A stretch of 64,000 bases of DNA from JAHQVI01 sp963727575 (GCA_963727575.1 CAVSIA010000023.1:70669-134668), one strand, 5' to 3'. Shown: positions 1 to 9,613, numbered from the stretch's first letter. The notes: generated from the letters alone by a model not told the origin. Numbers and translations: made by a program.

Positions 1-609
1 GCCGAGGAAAAACACGTTGTCCGGGAACAGGTCGGCATGGATGACGCCCGAGGGCAGCGCACCGGGCCAGTTGGCCTCCAGGAACGCCATTTCTCCGGCG
101 ATTTCCGCTGCAAAGCCGCTCGCCAGCTCGTCCGCCCGTCCCGAGGTCTGCCCCACCAGCTTGCGCCATCCCTCGACAGACAGCGCATTCTCCCGGTCGA
201 GCCCGAAGCCCGTGCCGGCCAGATGCAACTCGGCCATGGCCCGGCCGAGCGCGGCGCAATGTTCGACACGCGGCCGGCGCAGCGAATAACCGTCGAGATA
301 GCTGATCAGCGCCGCAGGACGCCCGGCGAGCGTCTGCAGGGCGGCGCCGGACCGATCGCGAATCGGGGTGGGGCAGGGCAGGTTCCGCGCTGCGAGATGC
401 TCCATCAGGCCGAGAAAGAACGGCAGGTCGCCCGAGGCCACCCGCTTTTCGTAAAGCGTCAGGATGAAGGTGCCGGTGTCGGTGGTGAGCAGGAAATTGC
501 TGTTCTCGACGCCCTCGGCGATGCCCTTGACGGAGACGAGGGAGCCGGCGTCGTAGCGCGTCAGAAACGCAGTCAGCTCCTCATCGGAGACATCGGTGTA
601 AACCGCCAT
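1..609 (-). CDS. thrB: Homoserine kinase, C-terminus outside window (partial)
   Basis: Homoserine kinase phosphorylates homoserine with ATP in threonine biosynthesis. This is the aminoglycoside-phosphotransferase-fold type common in alphaproteobacteria. About 203 codons are present, from an ATG at 609 running off the left edge. The N-terminus begins MAVYTDVSDEEL, followed by a GVENSNFLLTT nucleotide-binding loop near residue 35. The catalytic-loop motif HADLFPDNVFF lies at about residues 192-202, close to the edge. The ATG is only 6 bp after the ispH stop, so the two genes probably share a transcript; ispH-thrB adjacency is common in this order. The identification is firm, but the C-terminal third cannot be seen. 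Confidence 0.9.
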   Translation of the reverse strand, partial: MAVYTDVSDEELTAFLTRYDAGSLVSVKGIAEGVENSNFLLTTDTGTFILTLYEKRVASGDLPFFLGLMEHLAARNLPCPTPIRDRSGAALQTLAGRPAALISYLDGYSLRRPRVEHCAALGRAMAELHLAGTGFGLDRENALSVEGWRKLVGQTSGRADELASGFAAEIAGEMAFLEANWPGALPSGVIHADLFPDNVFFLG

Positions 610-615
610 CGAGCC

Positions 616-1614
616 TCATGCAGCGTTGGTCTGCAACGCCTTGGGAAGTTTGAAGGTCACAGTCTCGGTTGCGGTGGTCACCCTCTCGACGGACACCTCA
701 TAGACCCGGCCGAGCGCGTCGATGATCTCCTGAACGAGATGTTCCGGTGCCGAAGCCCCCGCAGTCAGGCCGAGAGTGCGCAGATTCGCCAGCCTTTCCC
801 AAGGCAGATCGGCGGCGGTTTGAACAAGCATCGCCGTCTCGCAGCCGGCGCGGCTGGCGACTTCCACCAGCCGCAGCGAGTTGGAGCTGTTCGGCGCGCC
901 GACGACGATGACGGCGTCGGCCTTGGGCGCGATCGCCTTGACGGCGTCCTGGCGGTTGGAAGTGGCGTAGCAGATGTCGTTCTTGCGCGGGCCGACGATA
1001 TTGGGAAAGCGCCGCGTCAGCACGCCGAGGATCTCGCGGGTATCGTCGACGGACAGCGTCGTCTGCGTCACATAAGCGAGCTTTTCCGGATCGCGCGGGC
1101 TGAAGCGCTCGGCATCCGCGACCGTCTCGATCAGCCTGACCGAATCATCGGCAAGCTGGCCCATGGTCCCGACCACTTCGGGGTGGCCGGCATGGCCGAT
1201 CAGCAGGATTTCCAGGCCGCGCTCGAATTGCTGCTCGACCTGGACGTGGACTTTCGAGACCAGCGGGCAGGTTGCATCGAGATGAAACAGATTCCGCCGT
1301 GCGGCGTTCTGCGGCACCGATTTCGGCACGCCATGGGCCGAAAATACGACCGGAGCGTCCGTATCGGGGATCTCGTCCAGCTCTTCGACGAATATGGCGC
1401 CCTTGGCTTTCAGCTCCTCCACCACCGTCCGGTTGTGAACAATTTCGTGCCGGACATAGACAGGGGCACCGAATTTCTGCAATGCCAGTTCGACGATCTG
1501 GATGGCGCGGTCGACGCCGGCGCAGAAGCCGCGCGGAGCCGCCAGGAGCACGGTCAGCGCAGGCTTGGCGACTGGCGCGGGTGCGGATGGGTCCGTAGGG
1601 AGCGTCGAAGTCAT
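616..1614 (-). CDS. ispH: 4-hydroxy-3-methylbut-2-enyl diphosphate reductase
   Basis: IspH (LytB) catalyses the last step of the MEP isoprenoid pathway, reducing HMBPP to IPP and DMAPP with a [4Fe-4S] cluster. The 332-residue protein carries the three cluster-ligand cysteines: Cys31 in APRGFCAGVD, Cys116 in DATCPLVSKV and Cys215 in NDICYATSNRQ. The SAHGVPKSV motif (about residues 92-100) and the TQTTLSVDDT stretch (about 183-192) are also typical. An extra 20-residue Ala/Pro-rich N-terminus precedes the core, so the true start could be a little downstream. The gene lies directly upstream of thrB in a probable operon. No frame disruption is seen. Confidence 0.97.
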   Translation of the reverse strand: MTSTLPTDPSAPAPVAKPALTVLLAAPRGFCAGVDRAIQIVELALQKFGAPVYVRHEIVHNRTVVEELKAKGAIFVEELDEIPDTDAPVVFSAHGVPKSVPQNAARRNLFHLDATCPLVSKVHVQVEQQFERGLEILLIGHAGHPEVVGTMGQLADDSVRLIETVADAERFSPRDPEKLAYVTQTTLSVDDTREILGVLTRRFPNIVGPRKNDICYATSNRQDAVKAIAPKADAVIVVGAPNSSNSLRLVEVASRAGCETAMLVQTAADLPWERLANLRTLGLTAGASAPEHLVQEIIDALGRVYEVSVERVTTATETVTFKLPKALQTNAA

Positions 1615-1862
1615 GCGAGATCAGCCTTTGCTGGAAGCGAGCCTATTCGGGTCGGATCATGCCGTCCGTTGATCATCAGAATATAAGGCGACTCATACAG
1701 CTTATCGACCGCGGGATGATACATCGATATTTTTACAGACGCGCATTTGGCGAAAATGACCTACTACAAATAGGTTGCACGTCACAGAGTGTCCTTAATC
1801 CGGCGTTAGGCGATAGAGGCCGAGGATACCATACGCGTTCAAACTGGACAGCGAGGGGCAAA

Positions 1863-2522
1863 TTGAAACGGGGGTTCTTTGCGGCCACAGGCCGGAAAAT
1901 TCTGCGCGCATCGGCTTTGTTGAGCCTGTGCGGCGCGTTGGCCGCCTGCGGCGTCTCGCAGCTCACCTCGCCGTTCAAAAGCGGAATCTTCGGTGGTGAC
2001 AGCAAGGATCAACCGCAGGCCGACGCCGCCCCGGTGACGCCCTCCACCTTGGCGACCGCGGCGCAGACGGGCCAGACCGGCAACGACCTGACCACCGGCA
2101 GCATCGGCTGTCCCAGCTTCGACGTCTCCTCCGGCAGCCGCACCATCACGTTTCATGCGCCCGGCGGCGGCAGCGACAGCCTGTCGGTGATGCATCGCGG
2201 CGAAATCACCAATACGGCGCGCGAGTGCGGTCCGTCCGCCGGCGGCCTGTCGGTGAAATACGGCTTCTCCGGCCGGGTGCTGCTCGGGCCGAAGGGCAAG
2301 GCGGGCACGATCATGCTCCCGGCGACGGTGACGGTCGTGGAAGGCAATAAGAGCACGCTGAAGACCGAGAAGGTCCGTGTGGTGGTCAATGTGCCCGCGG
2401 ATTCGACGGCCGGCTACTTCTCCGAAGTTCGCGAGATCGAGCTGCCGGTCGGGCCGGGCGTGTCGCCGAAGAGCTACCGCATCTATGTCGGGTTCGACCA
2501 GAGCGCGGCCGGCTCGAGCTGA
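1863..2522 (+). CDS. Small lipoprotein of unknown function
   Basis: This encodes a predicted lipoprotein of 219 residues with no recognised domain. A TTG start at 1863 is preferred because GAGGGG lies a few bases upstream and it places a signal peptide right at the N-terminus: KRGFF, Arg11/Lys12, a hydrophobic core, then the lipobox LAAC with Cys29 as the lipidation site. The mature part starts with a Ser/Thr/Ala-rich linker, followed by a beta-rich segment holding two cysteines (IGCPSF and ARECGPS) that could form a disulfide. The frame stays open about 200 nt upstream of the TTG, so a longer start is possible but would bury the signal. The gene is divergent from ispH. Function is not inferred. 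Confidence 0.75.
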   Translation: MKRGFFAATGRKILRASALLSLCGALAACGVSQLTSPFKSGIFGGDSKDQPQADAAPVTPSTLATAAQTGQTGNDLTTGSIGCPSFDVSSGSRTITFHAPGGGSDSLSVMHRGEITNTARECGPSAGGLSVKYGFSGRVLLGPKGKAGTIMLPATVTVVEGNKSTLKTEKVRVVVNVPADSTAGYFSEVREIELPVGPGVSPKSYRIYVGFDQSAAGSS

Positions 2523-2804
2523 GCTGCGGCGCAGCGGCTCGGGTCCCATTGTCGCGAATGCGGCCGCGCCGCATGGCCGGCCGTCCCGCCTCGGGATTTT
2601 TGCGCCGGAGGACGACCCGATGAAGGCGGCGCAGTGGTCCTGATCATCCCGGTTGCCTCCTTAAGTAAGATCGCGCACCGAGCTTTCAGCGTTGCGATTT
2701 TCTAACCGACCGGCAAGGTTTACCCGTAGATAACGCCCCGGTGCCGGCGCAGGTGCGTTGAAACGGCATGCATTTTCCTTTATGCATGAAGGTGAAGCCG
2801 TACG

Positions 2805-3012
2805 ACGCTTGCGGAAGAGACCGGCTCCTGTTCACGCAGGGCCGGCGCCGAAGGAGCAACCGCCCCGGAACCTCTCAGGCAAAAGGACCGCAAGCGGACG
2901 GCACTCTGGAAAGCAGCGCCAGCGCGTTTTGCAGGCGCTCACCGACGGGGTAAGCGGCATCGGCCGAGGCCGGTGACGTGAATTCTCTCAGGTTTCGCGA
3001 CAGAGGGGGCTA
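2805..3012 (+). ncRNA. gcvT riboswitch: Tandem glycine riboswitch
   Basis: Two consecutive aptamer-like units are visible. The first starts near GCGGAAGAGA (2811) and contains CGCCGAAGGAGCAA and CTCTCAGGCAAAAGGACCG (ending near 2890). The second starts with GGACGGCACTCTGGAAAG (about 2896), contains CACCGACGGGGTAAGCGG, and ends with TTCTCTCAGGTTTCGCGACAGAGGGG (about 3008). These are hallmark blocks of the tandem glycine aptamers, and the element sits about 60 bp before gcvT. Glycine binding would be expected to switch on the downstream cleavage operon. The expression platform (terminator or SD sequestration) is not obvious by eye. Confidence 0.92.
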
Positions 3013-3068
3013 ACAGTCCGGTTCGACCCGGCGCCTGTGTCTCTTTCGACGTGAATCTGAGGATAGCG

Positions 3069-4228
3069 GTGCAAGATCAAGAGATCTTCGAAATCCGACC
3101 TGAAACATACGCCGCTTTATGCCCTGCATGTCGAGTTGGGGGCGAAGATGGTGCCGTTTGCCGGCTACGAGATGCCGGTGACCTTCCCGCAGGGGCTGAT
3201 CAAGGAGCATCTGGCAACGCGCCAGACGGCGGGGCTGTTCGACGTCTCCCATATGGGGCAGGCCATCCTCAGCGGGCCGAGCCATGAGGCGACCGCCGCG
3301 GCGCTCGAAGCCCTCGTCCCCGGCGAGATCGCCGGGCTGAAACCCGGCCAGCAGCGCTATACCCAGCTTCTGACCGCCGAAGGCACGATCATCGACGATC
3401 TGATGGTCACGCGCCCCGCCGATGCCCAGGAAGAAGGCAATCTGTTCCTGGTGGTGAATGCGGCGCGCAAGGATGTCGACTATCCCCATATCGCCGCGCA
3501 GCTTCCCTCCGGCATAACCCTGTCGCCGCTGGAGGAGCGTGCCCTCATCGCGCTTCAGGGACCGGCGGCGGCTCAGATCCTGGCCGCACTCTGCCCCGAG
3601 GCGCCGGAGCTTCGGCTTCATGAAGGCGAACGCCGCCGACATCGCCGGCATCGCCTGTCAGATCAGCCGGTCGGGCTATACCGGCGAGGACGGCTTCGAG
3701 ATCTCGGTCGCTGCCGACCGGGCCGAGGAGCTGGCACGGGCTTTGCTTGCGCGGGATGGGGTGACGCCCGTCGGGCTCGGCGCGAGGGATACGCTGAGAT
3801 TGGAAGCCGGGCTCTGCCTTTACGGACACGATATTGACGAGACGACCTCGCCGGTGGAGGCGGATCTGGTCTGGTCGATCGGAAAACGGCGCCGCGAGAA
3901 TGGCGGCTTTCCCGGCGCCGACCGGGTGCAGCGTGAGCTGGCGGACGGTCCCTCGCGCCTGCGCGTCGGGCTGAAGCTGGAAGGGCGCGCCCCGGCCCGC
4001 GAGGGCTGCGAGATCGTCTCGGACGCCGGCGAGCCGATCGGGCGCGTGACCAGCGGCTCATTTGCCCCCAGCGTCGGCGGACCGGTGGCGATGGGCTATG
4101 TCGCGCGCGGCCATGCGGAACCGGGCACCGCGGCCAAGATTATTATCCGTGGGACGCCGCATCCTGCGCGCGTCGTTGCAATGCCTTTTGTACCGCATCG
4201 CTATCATCGCAAGACAAAGTCTGGATAG
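3069..4228 (+). CDS. gcvT: Glycine cleavage T protein (frameshifted twice)
   Basis: GcvT is the tetrahydrofolate-dependent aminomethyltransferase of the glycine cleavage complex. A GTG at 3069 after GAGGA is the likely start. From there the reading frame shifts by one base near 3090 to enter TPLYALHVELGAKMVPFAGY, and again near 3615 (PELR then FMKANAADIAG). The repaired product is about 385 residues, normal for the family, with the SHMGQ motif early on, SRSGYTGEDGFE in the middle, and a C-terminal barrel ending near PFVPHRYHRK. Both shifts look like one inserted base. Sequence on either side is fully conserved, so I treat them as probable sequencing errors. First gene of the gcv operon, under the glycine riboswitch. 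Confidence 0.88.
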
Positions 4229-4232
4229 ACCA

Positions 4233-4611
4233 ATGGCTGACATTAAATATACCAGCGATCACGAATATATTCGCGTCGAGAACGATATCGGCACCATCGG
4301 AATTTCCGAATATGCCCAGGACAAGCTCGGCGACATCGTCTTTGTCGAGCTGCCCGAAGTTGGAAAAATACTGGCGAAGGGCCAGGAGGCCGGCGTGGTG
4401 GAATCGGTCAAGGCCGCCAGCGAGGTCTACGCGCCGGTGTCCGGCGAGGTCGATCGAAGTCAACGAGGCGATCGTCGCCAATCCGGAGCTGGTCAATCAG
4501 GACCCCGAAGGCGACGCCTGGTTTCTCAAGCTGCGCATCGGCAATACCCGCGAGCTCGATCCGCTCATGAGCGCCGATGCCTATAAGGATTATCTGGAGA
4601 CAGTCGACTGA
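4233..4611 (+). CDS. gcvH: Glycine cleavage H protein (frameshifted)
   Basis: GcvH carries the lipoyl arm that shuttles the aminomethyl group between P, T and L proteins. The start is ATG 4233, only 5 bp after the gcvT stop. The N-terminus reads MADIKYTSDHEYIRVEND. The lipoylation motif GVVESVKAASEVYAPVSGEV contains the acceptor lysine. Immediately after SGEV (about 4452) an extra G (GTCGATC where GTCATC is expected) shifts the frame; the other frame continues IEVNEAIVANPELVNQ to the TGA at 4609. The repaired length of about 125 residues matches the family. The stop overlaps the gcvPA start as TGATG, indicating translational coupling. Confidence 0.9.
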
Positions 4612-5952
4612 TGCGCTATCTTCCGCATACGGTGGACGAGCGCCGCGAGATGCTCGCCGAAATCGGCGTCGACACCGTCAACGCGCTGTTTGCCGACGTT
4701 CCCGCCGAATTCCTCGTCGACGGGATCGAAGGACTGCCCCGCCATCAAAGCGAGATGGCGGTCGAGCGGGCGCTCGGCAAGCTGGCCGGGCGCAACACCC
4801 CGGCTGGCGCGGTGCCCTTCTTCGTCGGCTGCGGCGCCTATAAGCATCATGTGCCCGCAACCGTCGATCACATTATCCAGCGCTCCGAATTCATGACGGC
4901 GTACACGCCCTATCAGCCGGAGATCGCGCAAGGAACGCTGCAATATCTGTTCGAGTTCCAGACCCAGGTCGCGGCGCTCACCGGCATGGAAGTGGCCAAC
5001 GCCTCCATGTATGACGGCTCGACGGCGGCGGCCGAAGCGGTGCTGATGGCGCATCGCGTCACGCGGCGGAAGAAGGCGCTGCTGTTCGGCAATCTGCACC
5101 CGCATTACCGCGACGTGATCGAAACGGTCAGCCGCTACTCGCAGCATGAGGTCGTCGCGCTGCCGGCCGCGCCGAACACCGAACTGGTCGATGACATCGA
5201 TGCCGAAACCTCCTGCATCGTCATCCAATATCCGGGCCTGTTCGGCGGCGCGCGCGATCTGACGCCGCTTGCCGAGCTGGCGCACAAGAACGGCGCGCTG
5301 CTGATCGTCGTGGTCACCGAGGCGATCTCGTTCGGCGCGCTGCGCTCGCCCGGCTCGATGGGCGCCGACATCGTCGTTGCCGAAGGGCAGTCGATCGGCA
5401 ACGGGCTCAATTTCGGCGGTCCCTATCTCGGGCTGTTCGCCACAAGGCAGAAATTCATCCGCCAGATGCCCGGCCGGCTTTGCGGCGAGACCGTCGACCA
5501 GGACGGGCGGCGCGGGTTCGTGCTGACGCTGTCGACCCGCGAGCAGCATATCCGCCGCGACAAGGCGACCAGCAATATCTGCACCAATTCCGGCCTGTGC
5601 TCGCTGGCCTTCACCGTGCATATGACGCTGCTCGGCGAGGCGGGCTTGCGCAAGCTGGCGCGGCTGAACCACGCCAATGCGGTTGCGCTTGCCGAGCAAG
5701 CTTGCGGGCGTTCCCGGCGTCGAGGTGGTCACGCCGCATTTCTTCAACGAGTTCACCATCCGCACGCCGAAGCCCGGCGCGGCGGTGATCGACGCGCTGG
5801 TCGATCAAGGCGTGATCGGCGGCGTGCCGCTCTCGCGGCTGTTCCCGGGCGAGGACGCGCTCGACGATCTGATCATCGTCGCCGCGACCGAAGTCAACAC
5901 ACCCACCGATCGCGACGCCTATGCCGCGGCGCTGGCAAAGGTGCTTGCATGA
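4611..5952 (+). CDS. gcvPA: Glycine dehydrogenase (decarboxylating) subunit 1 (frameshifted)
   Basis: This is the N-terminal half of the split P protein, a PLP-fold subunit of the glycine decarboxylase. It starts at ATG 4611, overlapping the gcvH stop. The N-terminus MRYLPHTVDERREML and the stretch around residues 85-130 (FMTAYTPYQPEIAQG, MEVANASMYDGSTA) are typical. Near 5698 an extra base (GAGCAAG where GAGAAG is expected) shifts the frame, and the remainder (KLAGVPGVEVVTPHFFNEF) continues in the next frame to TGA 5952. The repaired length is about 446 residues, as usual for this subunit. The last codons overlap the start of gcvPB by 4 bp (ATGA). Confidence 0.9.
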
Positions 5953-7506
5953 ACGATATGACCAGGAAATCCTTCAAGCGGTCCGGCGAGCTGGACACCT
6001 ATACCGGCAATCGCGGCCTGCAGATCGAGGAGCCGTTGATTTTCGAGGTCGGCGCGCTGGAGACGTCGGGCGTCGATTTCGAGGAACCCGAGGCGTTCGA
6101 GAGCCGCCTGGGCGACGTCGAGCGGCGCGATCCGATCGGTCTGCCGGGCCTGTCCGAGCCCGAGGCGATGCGCCATTACGTGCGGCTGAGCCAGAAGAAC
6201 TACGCCATCGACACCGGCATCTTCCCGCTCGGCTCGTGCACGATGAAGCACAATCCGCGCCTTAACGAGAAGATGGCGCGGCTCCCCGGCTTCGGCGACG
6301 TCCACCCGTTGCAGCCGCAAAAGACCGTGCAGGGCGCGATCGAGCTGATGGCGATGCTGTCGGACTGGCTGACCGGACTGACCGGCATGCCCGCTGTCGC
6401 CCTTTCGCCGAAGGCCGGAGCGCATGGCGAGCTGTGCGGCATGATCGCGATCCGGGCGGCGATCGAGGCGCGCGGCGAGGCTGACACGCGCCGCGTCGTG
6501 CTCGTGCCCAACTCGGCCCACGGCACCAATCCGGCGACAGCGGCGCTGCTCGGCTTTACCGTGCGGCCGGTCGCGGCGGAGAAGGACGGCACGGTTCGTG
6601 CCGCCGCGGTTCGCGAGGCGCTTGGGCGCGGACGTTGCGGCGATGATGATCACCAATCCGAACACCTGCGGGCTGTTCGAGCCCGAGATCGCCGAAATCG
6701 CCAAGGTGCTGCACGAAGCGGGCGCCTATCTCTATTGCGACGGCGCCAATTTCAACGCCATCGCCGGCAAGGTGCGGCCCGGCGACCTCGGCGTCGACGC
6801 CATGCATATCAACCTGCACAAGACGTTCTCCACGCCGCATGGCGGCGGCGGCCCCGGCGCCGGGCCGGTGGTGTTCTCGGAGAGCCTCGCGCCGTTCGCG
6901 CCGCTGCCGCTGATCCGTAAGGACGGCGGCGATTTCGTCCTGGTCGAGGACGGTTCCGAGCGCGGCGGGGCGCGGCCCTTCGGCAGGCTCGTGGCGTTCC
7001 ATGGCCAGATGGGCATGTTCGTGCGTGCGCTCGCCTATATGCTGAGCTTCGGCATCGACGGCGTGCGTCAGGCCTCCGAAGACGCCGTGCTCAACGCCAA
7101 TTACATCCGCGCGCGGCTCAAGGACGTGATGAGCCAGCCTTTCGGCGACCGTGTCTGCATGCATGAGGTGCTGTTCGACGATAGCTTCCTCAAGGGCACG
7201 GACATCTCCACGCTCGATTTCGCCAAGGCGATGATCGATGAAGGCTTTCATCCGATGACGGTTTATTTTCCGCTGGTGGTTCATGGCGCCATGCTGGTCG
7301 AGCCGACCGAATCGGAATCGAAGCAGAGCCTCGACCAGTTCATCGGTGCGCTGAGATCGCTCGCGGCGGCGGCAACGCAGGGCGATGTCGAGCGGTTCAA
7401 GGACGCCCCGCATTATGCGCCGCGCCGCCGGCTGGATGAAACGCGCGCCGCACGCCAGCCGATTCTGAGCTACACGCCGCCGCAGAGCAAAGCGGCGGCC
7501 GAATAG
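5949..7506 (+). CDS. gcvPB: Glycine dehydrogenase (decarboxylating) subunit 2 (frameshifted)
   Basis: This is the catalytic C-terminal half of the split P protein, which decarboxylates glycine using PLP. The PLP lysine lies in the motif NLHKTFSTPHGGGGPG. The start ATG 5949 overlaps the gcvPA stop. The first part includes FPLGSCTMKHNP and NSAHGTNPATAA. Near 6625 one extra G in a GGG run shifts the frame, and the sequence resumes as ADVAAMMITNPNTCGLFE. The repaired length of about 518 residues is normal. It is the last gene of the operon and is followed by a strong hairpin at 7535-7577. The L protein is not encoded here, as is usual because lpd is shared with other dehydrogenases. Confidence 0.9.
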
Positions 7507-7534
7507 GCCGTATCCGAACCTTTCCCGATCATTA

Positions 7535-7577
7535 ATTCCAACTGAACGTGGCCTTCGCGCCACGTTCAGTTTGGAAT
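7535..7577 (+). terminator. Long hairpin after the gcv operon
   Basis: An 18-19 bp inverted repeat with one bulged base (left arm 7535-7552, right arm 7559-7577) lies 28 bp after the gcvPB stop. The right arm is followed by a modest T-rich tract (TTATGTTTCT). It is a plausible intrinsic terminator for the gcv transcript; the weak U-run leaves some doubt. Confidence 0.65.
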
Positions 7578-7651
7578 CGTTATGTTTCTCCTGTTTTCAG
7601 GGGCACAGCGCTCAGCCGGCGCGAAAGCCATAGATTTGGGAGAAGACTGCG

Positions 7652-8092
7652 ATGAACACTTATTCGCTTAAACTGATGGCTTTGGCCCTGGCCGGTCTCG
7701 TCGCTGCGGCGCCGGGCGCGAAGGCGGGCGGCCTTTACGACGGCGACGACACCGGCTATACGCCGCGCGCGAATCTCGACGCCTATTGCGACCGCAACCC
7801 TTATGACGACGCCTGCGGCGGCAATGACGAGCCGCAATACCGTCCGCATCGGCATCATAAGAAGACCTACAATAACGGCCACTGCACGGCTCTCATCCGC
7901 GCGGTCGGCAAGCGCAATCTGGTGACCGCGTTCGCGCGCAACAGCGCCCGCTTCGCTTGGCGGCGCGAGACCCGCTTCGTGCATGGCGAGCAGTATGCCA
8001 ACTGGAACAATGCCCACAACGCGGAGATCACCTGCACCCGGTACGGTGCGCTGAAGAGCTGCGAAGCCCGCGCAACCCCGTGCCGCTATTAG
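7652..8092 (+). CDS. Small secreted cysteine-containing protein, unknown function
   Basis: This encodes a 146-residue predicted exported protein. A typical signal peptide occupies residues 1-26 (NTYSLK, hydrophobic core, cleavage after APGAKA). The mature part has an acidic and Tyr-rich N-terminus (GLYDGDDTGY), cysteines in AYCDRN and DDACGG, and a His-rich stretch RPHRHHKK near residue 70. A C-terminal block with three further cysteines (EITCTRY, LKSCEARATPC) follows. The six cysteines suggest disulfides in the periplasm. GGGAGAAG upstream of ATG 7652 is a good ribosome-binding site. I recognise no family and assign no function. Confidence 0.75.
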   Translation: MNTYSLKLMALALAGLVAAAPGAKAGGLYDGDDTGYTPRANLDAYCDRNPYDDACGGNDEPQYRPHRHHKKTYNNGHCTALIRAVGKRNLVTAFARNSARFAWRRETRFVHGEQYANWNNAHNAEITCTRYGALKSCEARATPCRY

Positions 8093-8470
8093 AGATCAGT
8101 AGGCGTTGCGTCAGTTGCGTCCAGGTGTGCGTCTGTAGCGTCGTTGCGTGAGCGTTGAATTGTCCAGCCGCCGGTGTCAAAGCCGGCGGCTTCGTCTGTT
8201 GGATGGTCATTGGGATCGGGCGCGTCGCTCGCGCGCATCCAGATCGGCCGATCTCCAGAGCGAGATGGCCGTGAGTGCAGTGGCGGCGTGCAGCATCACT
8301 GTCTAGAGCAGCGGGTGCGTGGGATAGGTTTGAAAAAGCTCGAAAGCGCACTCACGCGCGTCCTGCGAGATCAATGAAGAGGGATTGCGCCCGTCAGGAT
8401 TGCAATTGTCATCGGAGGCTTGGCAAAGAACGCCGTTAGAAATGCGTTTTGCATCCAGTTTTGAGGTCCT
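8093..8470. other. Intergenic stretch without an assignable gene
   Basis: About 380 bp separate the secreted-protein gene from the terminator of the convergent ATP synthase operon. Short repeated GTTGCGT words occur at about 8104-8155. Short open frames here have no plausible start signal or recognisable protein. I see no RNA gene. Confidence 0.4.
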
Positions 8471-8502
8471 TAAAAAGAAAAACCGGGTTCCATGAACCCG
8501 GT
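8471..8502 (-). terminator. Intrinsic terminator of the F0 ATP synthase operon
   Basis: On the minus strand a stem ACCGGGTTC / GAACCCGGT with a short loop is followed directly by TTTTTCTTTTT. This is a textbook Rho-independent terminator, placed 37 bp after the atpF stop. Confidence 0.92.
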
Positions 8503-8538
8503 AGTTCCTCTCCTCCCACAGGACCTGGGCCAATCGCC

Positions 8539-9024
8539 TCAGTTCAACTTGGTGCTCATTTCCCTGATGCCTTTAGTCACCAAGTCTTCCGCCGATTTGC
8601 CTTTGAGCTCATGAGCGATAATCACCTCAGCGGCCGCGACCGCTATGTCGGCAGATCGGGAGCGGATCTCTTGAACAGCCTGCTCCTCGGCACGAGAGAT
8701 TTTTTCTTCCGCAAGCTTTACACGGCGCTGCAACGACTCATTGAGAGTTTTTCGCGATTCTTCCGCGTAAAAATGCGCTTCCCTGCGTGCCATCGCAATT
8801 ATATCTTCGGCCTCTTTTTCGGCGTCTCGCCGCTTGCGCTGGTAATCGGCCAAGATCGACTGGGCTTCTTCACGAAGGCGACGTGCCTCCTCAAGTTCAG
8901 CCCTGATCCGGTCTGCCCGATCATCCAATGCTTTAGCGATTCTATTCGGTATTTTATAGTACACGAGAAGCGCCACAAACAGAACGAAGGATACGAGAAC
9001 CCAAAGTTCGGGGGAGGCAAGCAT
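8539..9024 (-). CDS. atpF: ATP synthase F0 subunit b
   Basis: Subunit b forms part of the peripheral stalk linking the F0 rotor/stator to F1. The 161-residue protein has one N-terminal membrane helix (about residues 5-23, ELWVLVSFVLFVALLVYY). A long charged coiled coil follows from about 30 to 140, rich in Glu, Arg and Ala (RADRIRAELEEARRLREEAQ). It is last in the minus-strand F0 operon, 12 bp after the b' gene, and ends just before a strong terminator. Length and architecture match the b subunit rather than b', which precedes it. Confidence 0.93.
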   Translation of the reverse strand: MLASPELWVLVSFVLFVALLVYYKIPNRIAKALDDRADRIRAELEEARRLREEAQSILADYQRKRRDAEKEAEDIIAMARREAHFYAEESRKTLNESLQRRVKLAEEKISRAEEQAVQEIRSRSADIAVAAAEVIIAHELKGKSAEDLVTKGIREMSTKLN

Positions 9025-9036
9025 ATCACACCTTCG

Positions 9037-9522
9037 TCACTTTCCAAGCGCTTCTTTCACAGCGCCTTGTAATTCTGAGCGTTCTACCGATTTGCCTAAC
9101 AAACGGGCAATCAGAGCTTCTGCCGTCTCGGTGGCGATTTCCTCGATATGACCGAGCGCCAACTCTTTAAGCGCGGTGACGCGTTTATCGGCATCACCGG
9201 TCTTGGCGGCGATCTGGCGATCGATCTCGGCCCGTTCGCGCTCGATGTCCGCCGTCATTTCCTCGCGGGATTTGCGGGCGATCTGCTGCGCGCTCGCCTT
9301 GGCGTCGGACAGCGCCTTATCGTATTCGCCGATCGCCTGCTCGGTCTCCTCGCGGAGTTTCGCCGCGGCGGCAAGGTCCGACGCGATGCGGCCGCGCCGT
9401 TCCTCGAGCATGTTGCCGACGCGCGGCAGAGCGATCCGCGACATCAGAAAATAGAGCAGCGCGAAGGTCAATGCGAGCCAGAAGATCTGGGGCGCAAAAT
9501 CCTGGAAATTCAACTGCGGCAT
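9037..9522 (-). CDS. atpG: ATP synthase F0 subunit b' (second b-type stalk subunit)
   Basis: This is the paralogous b' subunit found in photosynthetic bacteria and many alphaproteobacteria, where b and b' form a heterodimeric stalk. The 161-residue protein starts MPQLNFQDFAPQIFWLALTF. One membrane helix lies at about residues 12-30, then a coiled-coil domain starting with NMLEERRGRIASDLAAA. It lies between atpE and atpF. The symbol atpG (or atpF', atpX) is used variably for this gene and should not be confused with the gamma subunit. No disruption is seen. Confidence 0.92.
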   Translation of the reverse strand: MPQLNFQDFAPQIFWLALTFALLYFLMSRIALPRVGNMLEERRGRIASDLAAAAKLREETEQAIGEYDKALSDAKASAQQIARKSREEMTADIERERAEIDRQIAAKTGDADKRVTALKELALGHIEEIATETAEALIARLLGKSVERSELQGAVKEALGK

Positions 9523-9613
9523 GCCAGCCTCTCGTTACTGAGGAGCCAGAACAGGGAATCCCGCTTGGGGCCTTGCAGCCCGGCAGGATCCCCGCGATCG
9601 GCATTTCCGCAGA

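Noticed and set aside
3069..7506. Programmed frameshifting as the explanation for the gcv shifts.
   Set aside because: The shift sites share no slippery heptamer or downstream structure, occur at several unrelated genes, and alter catalytic subunits in ways not known for these families.
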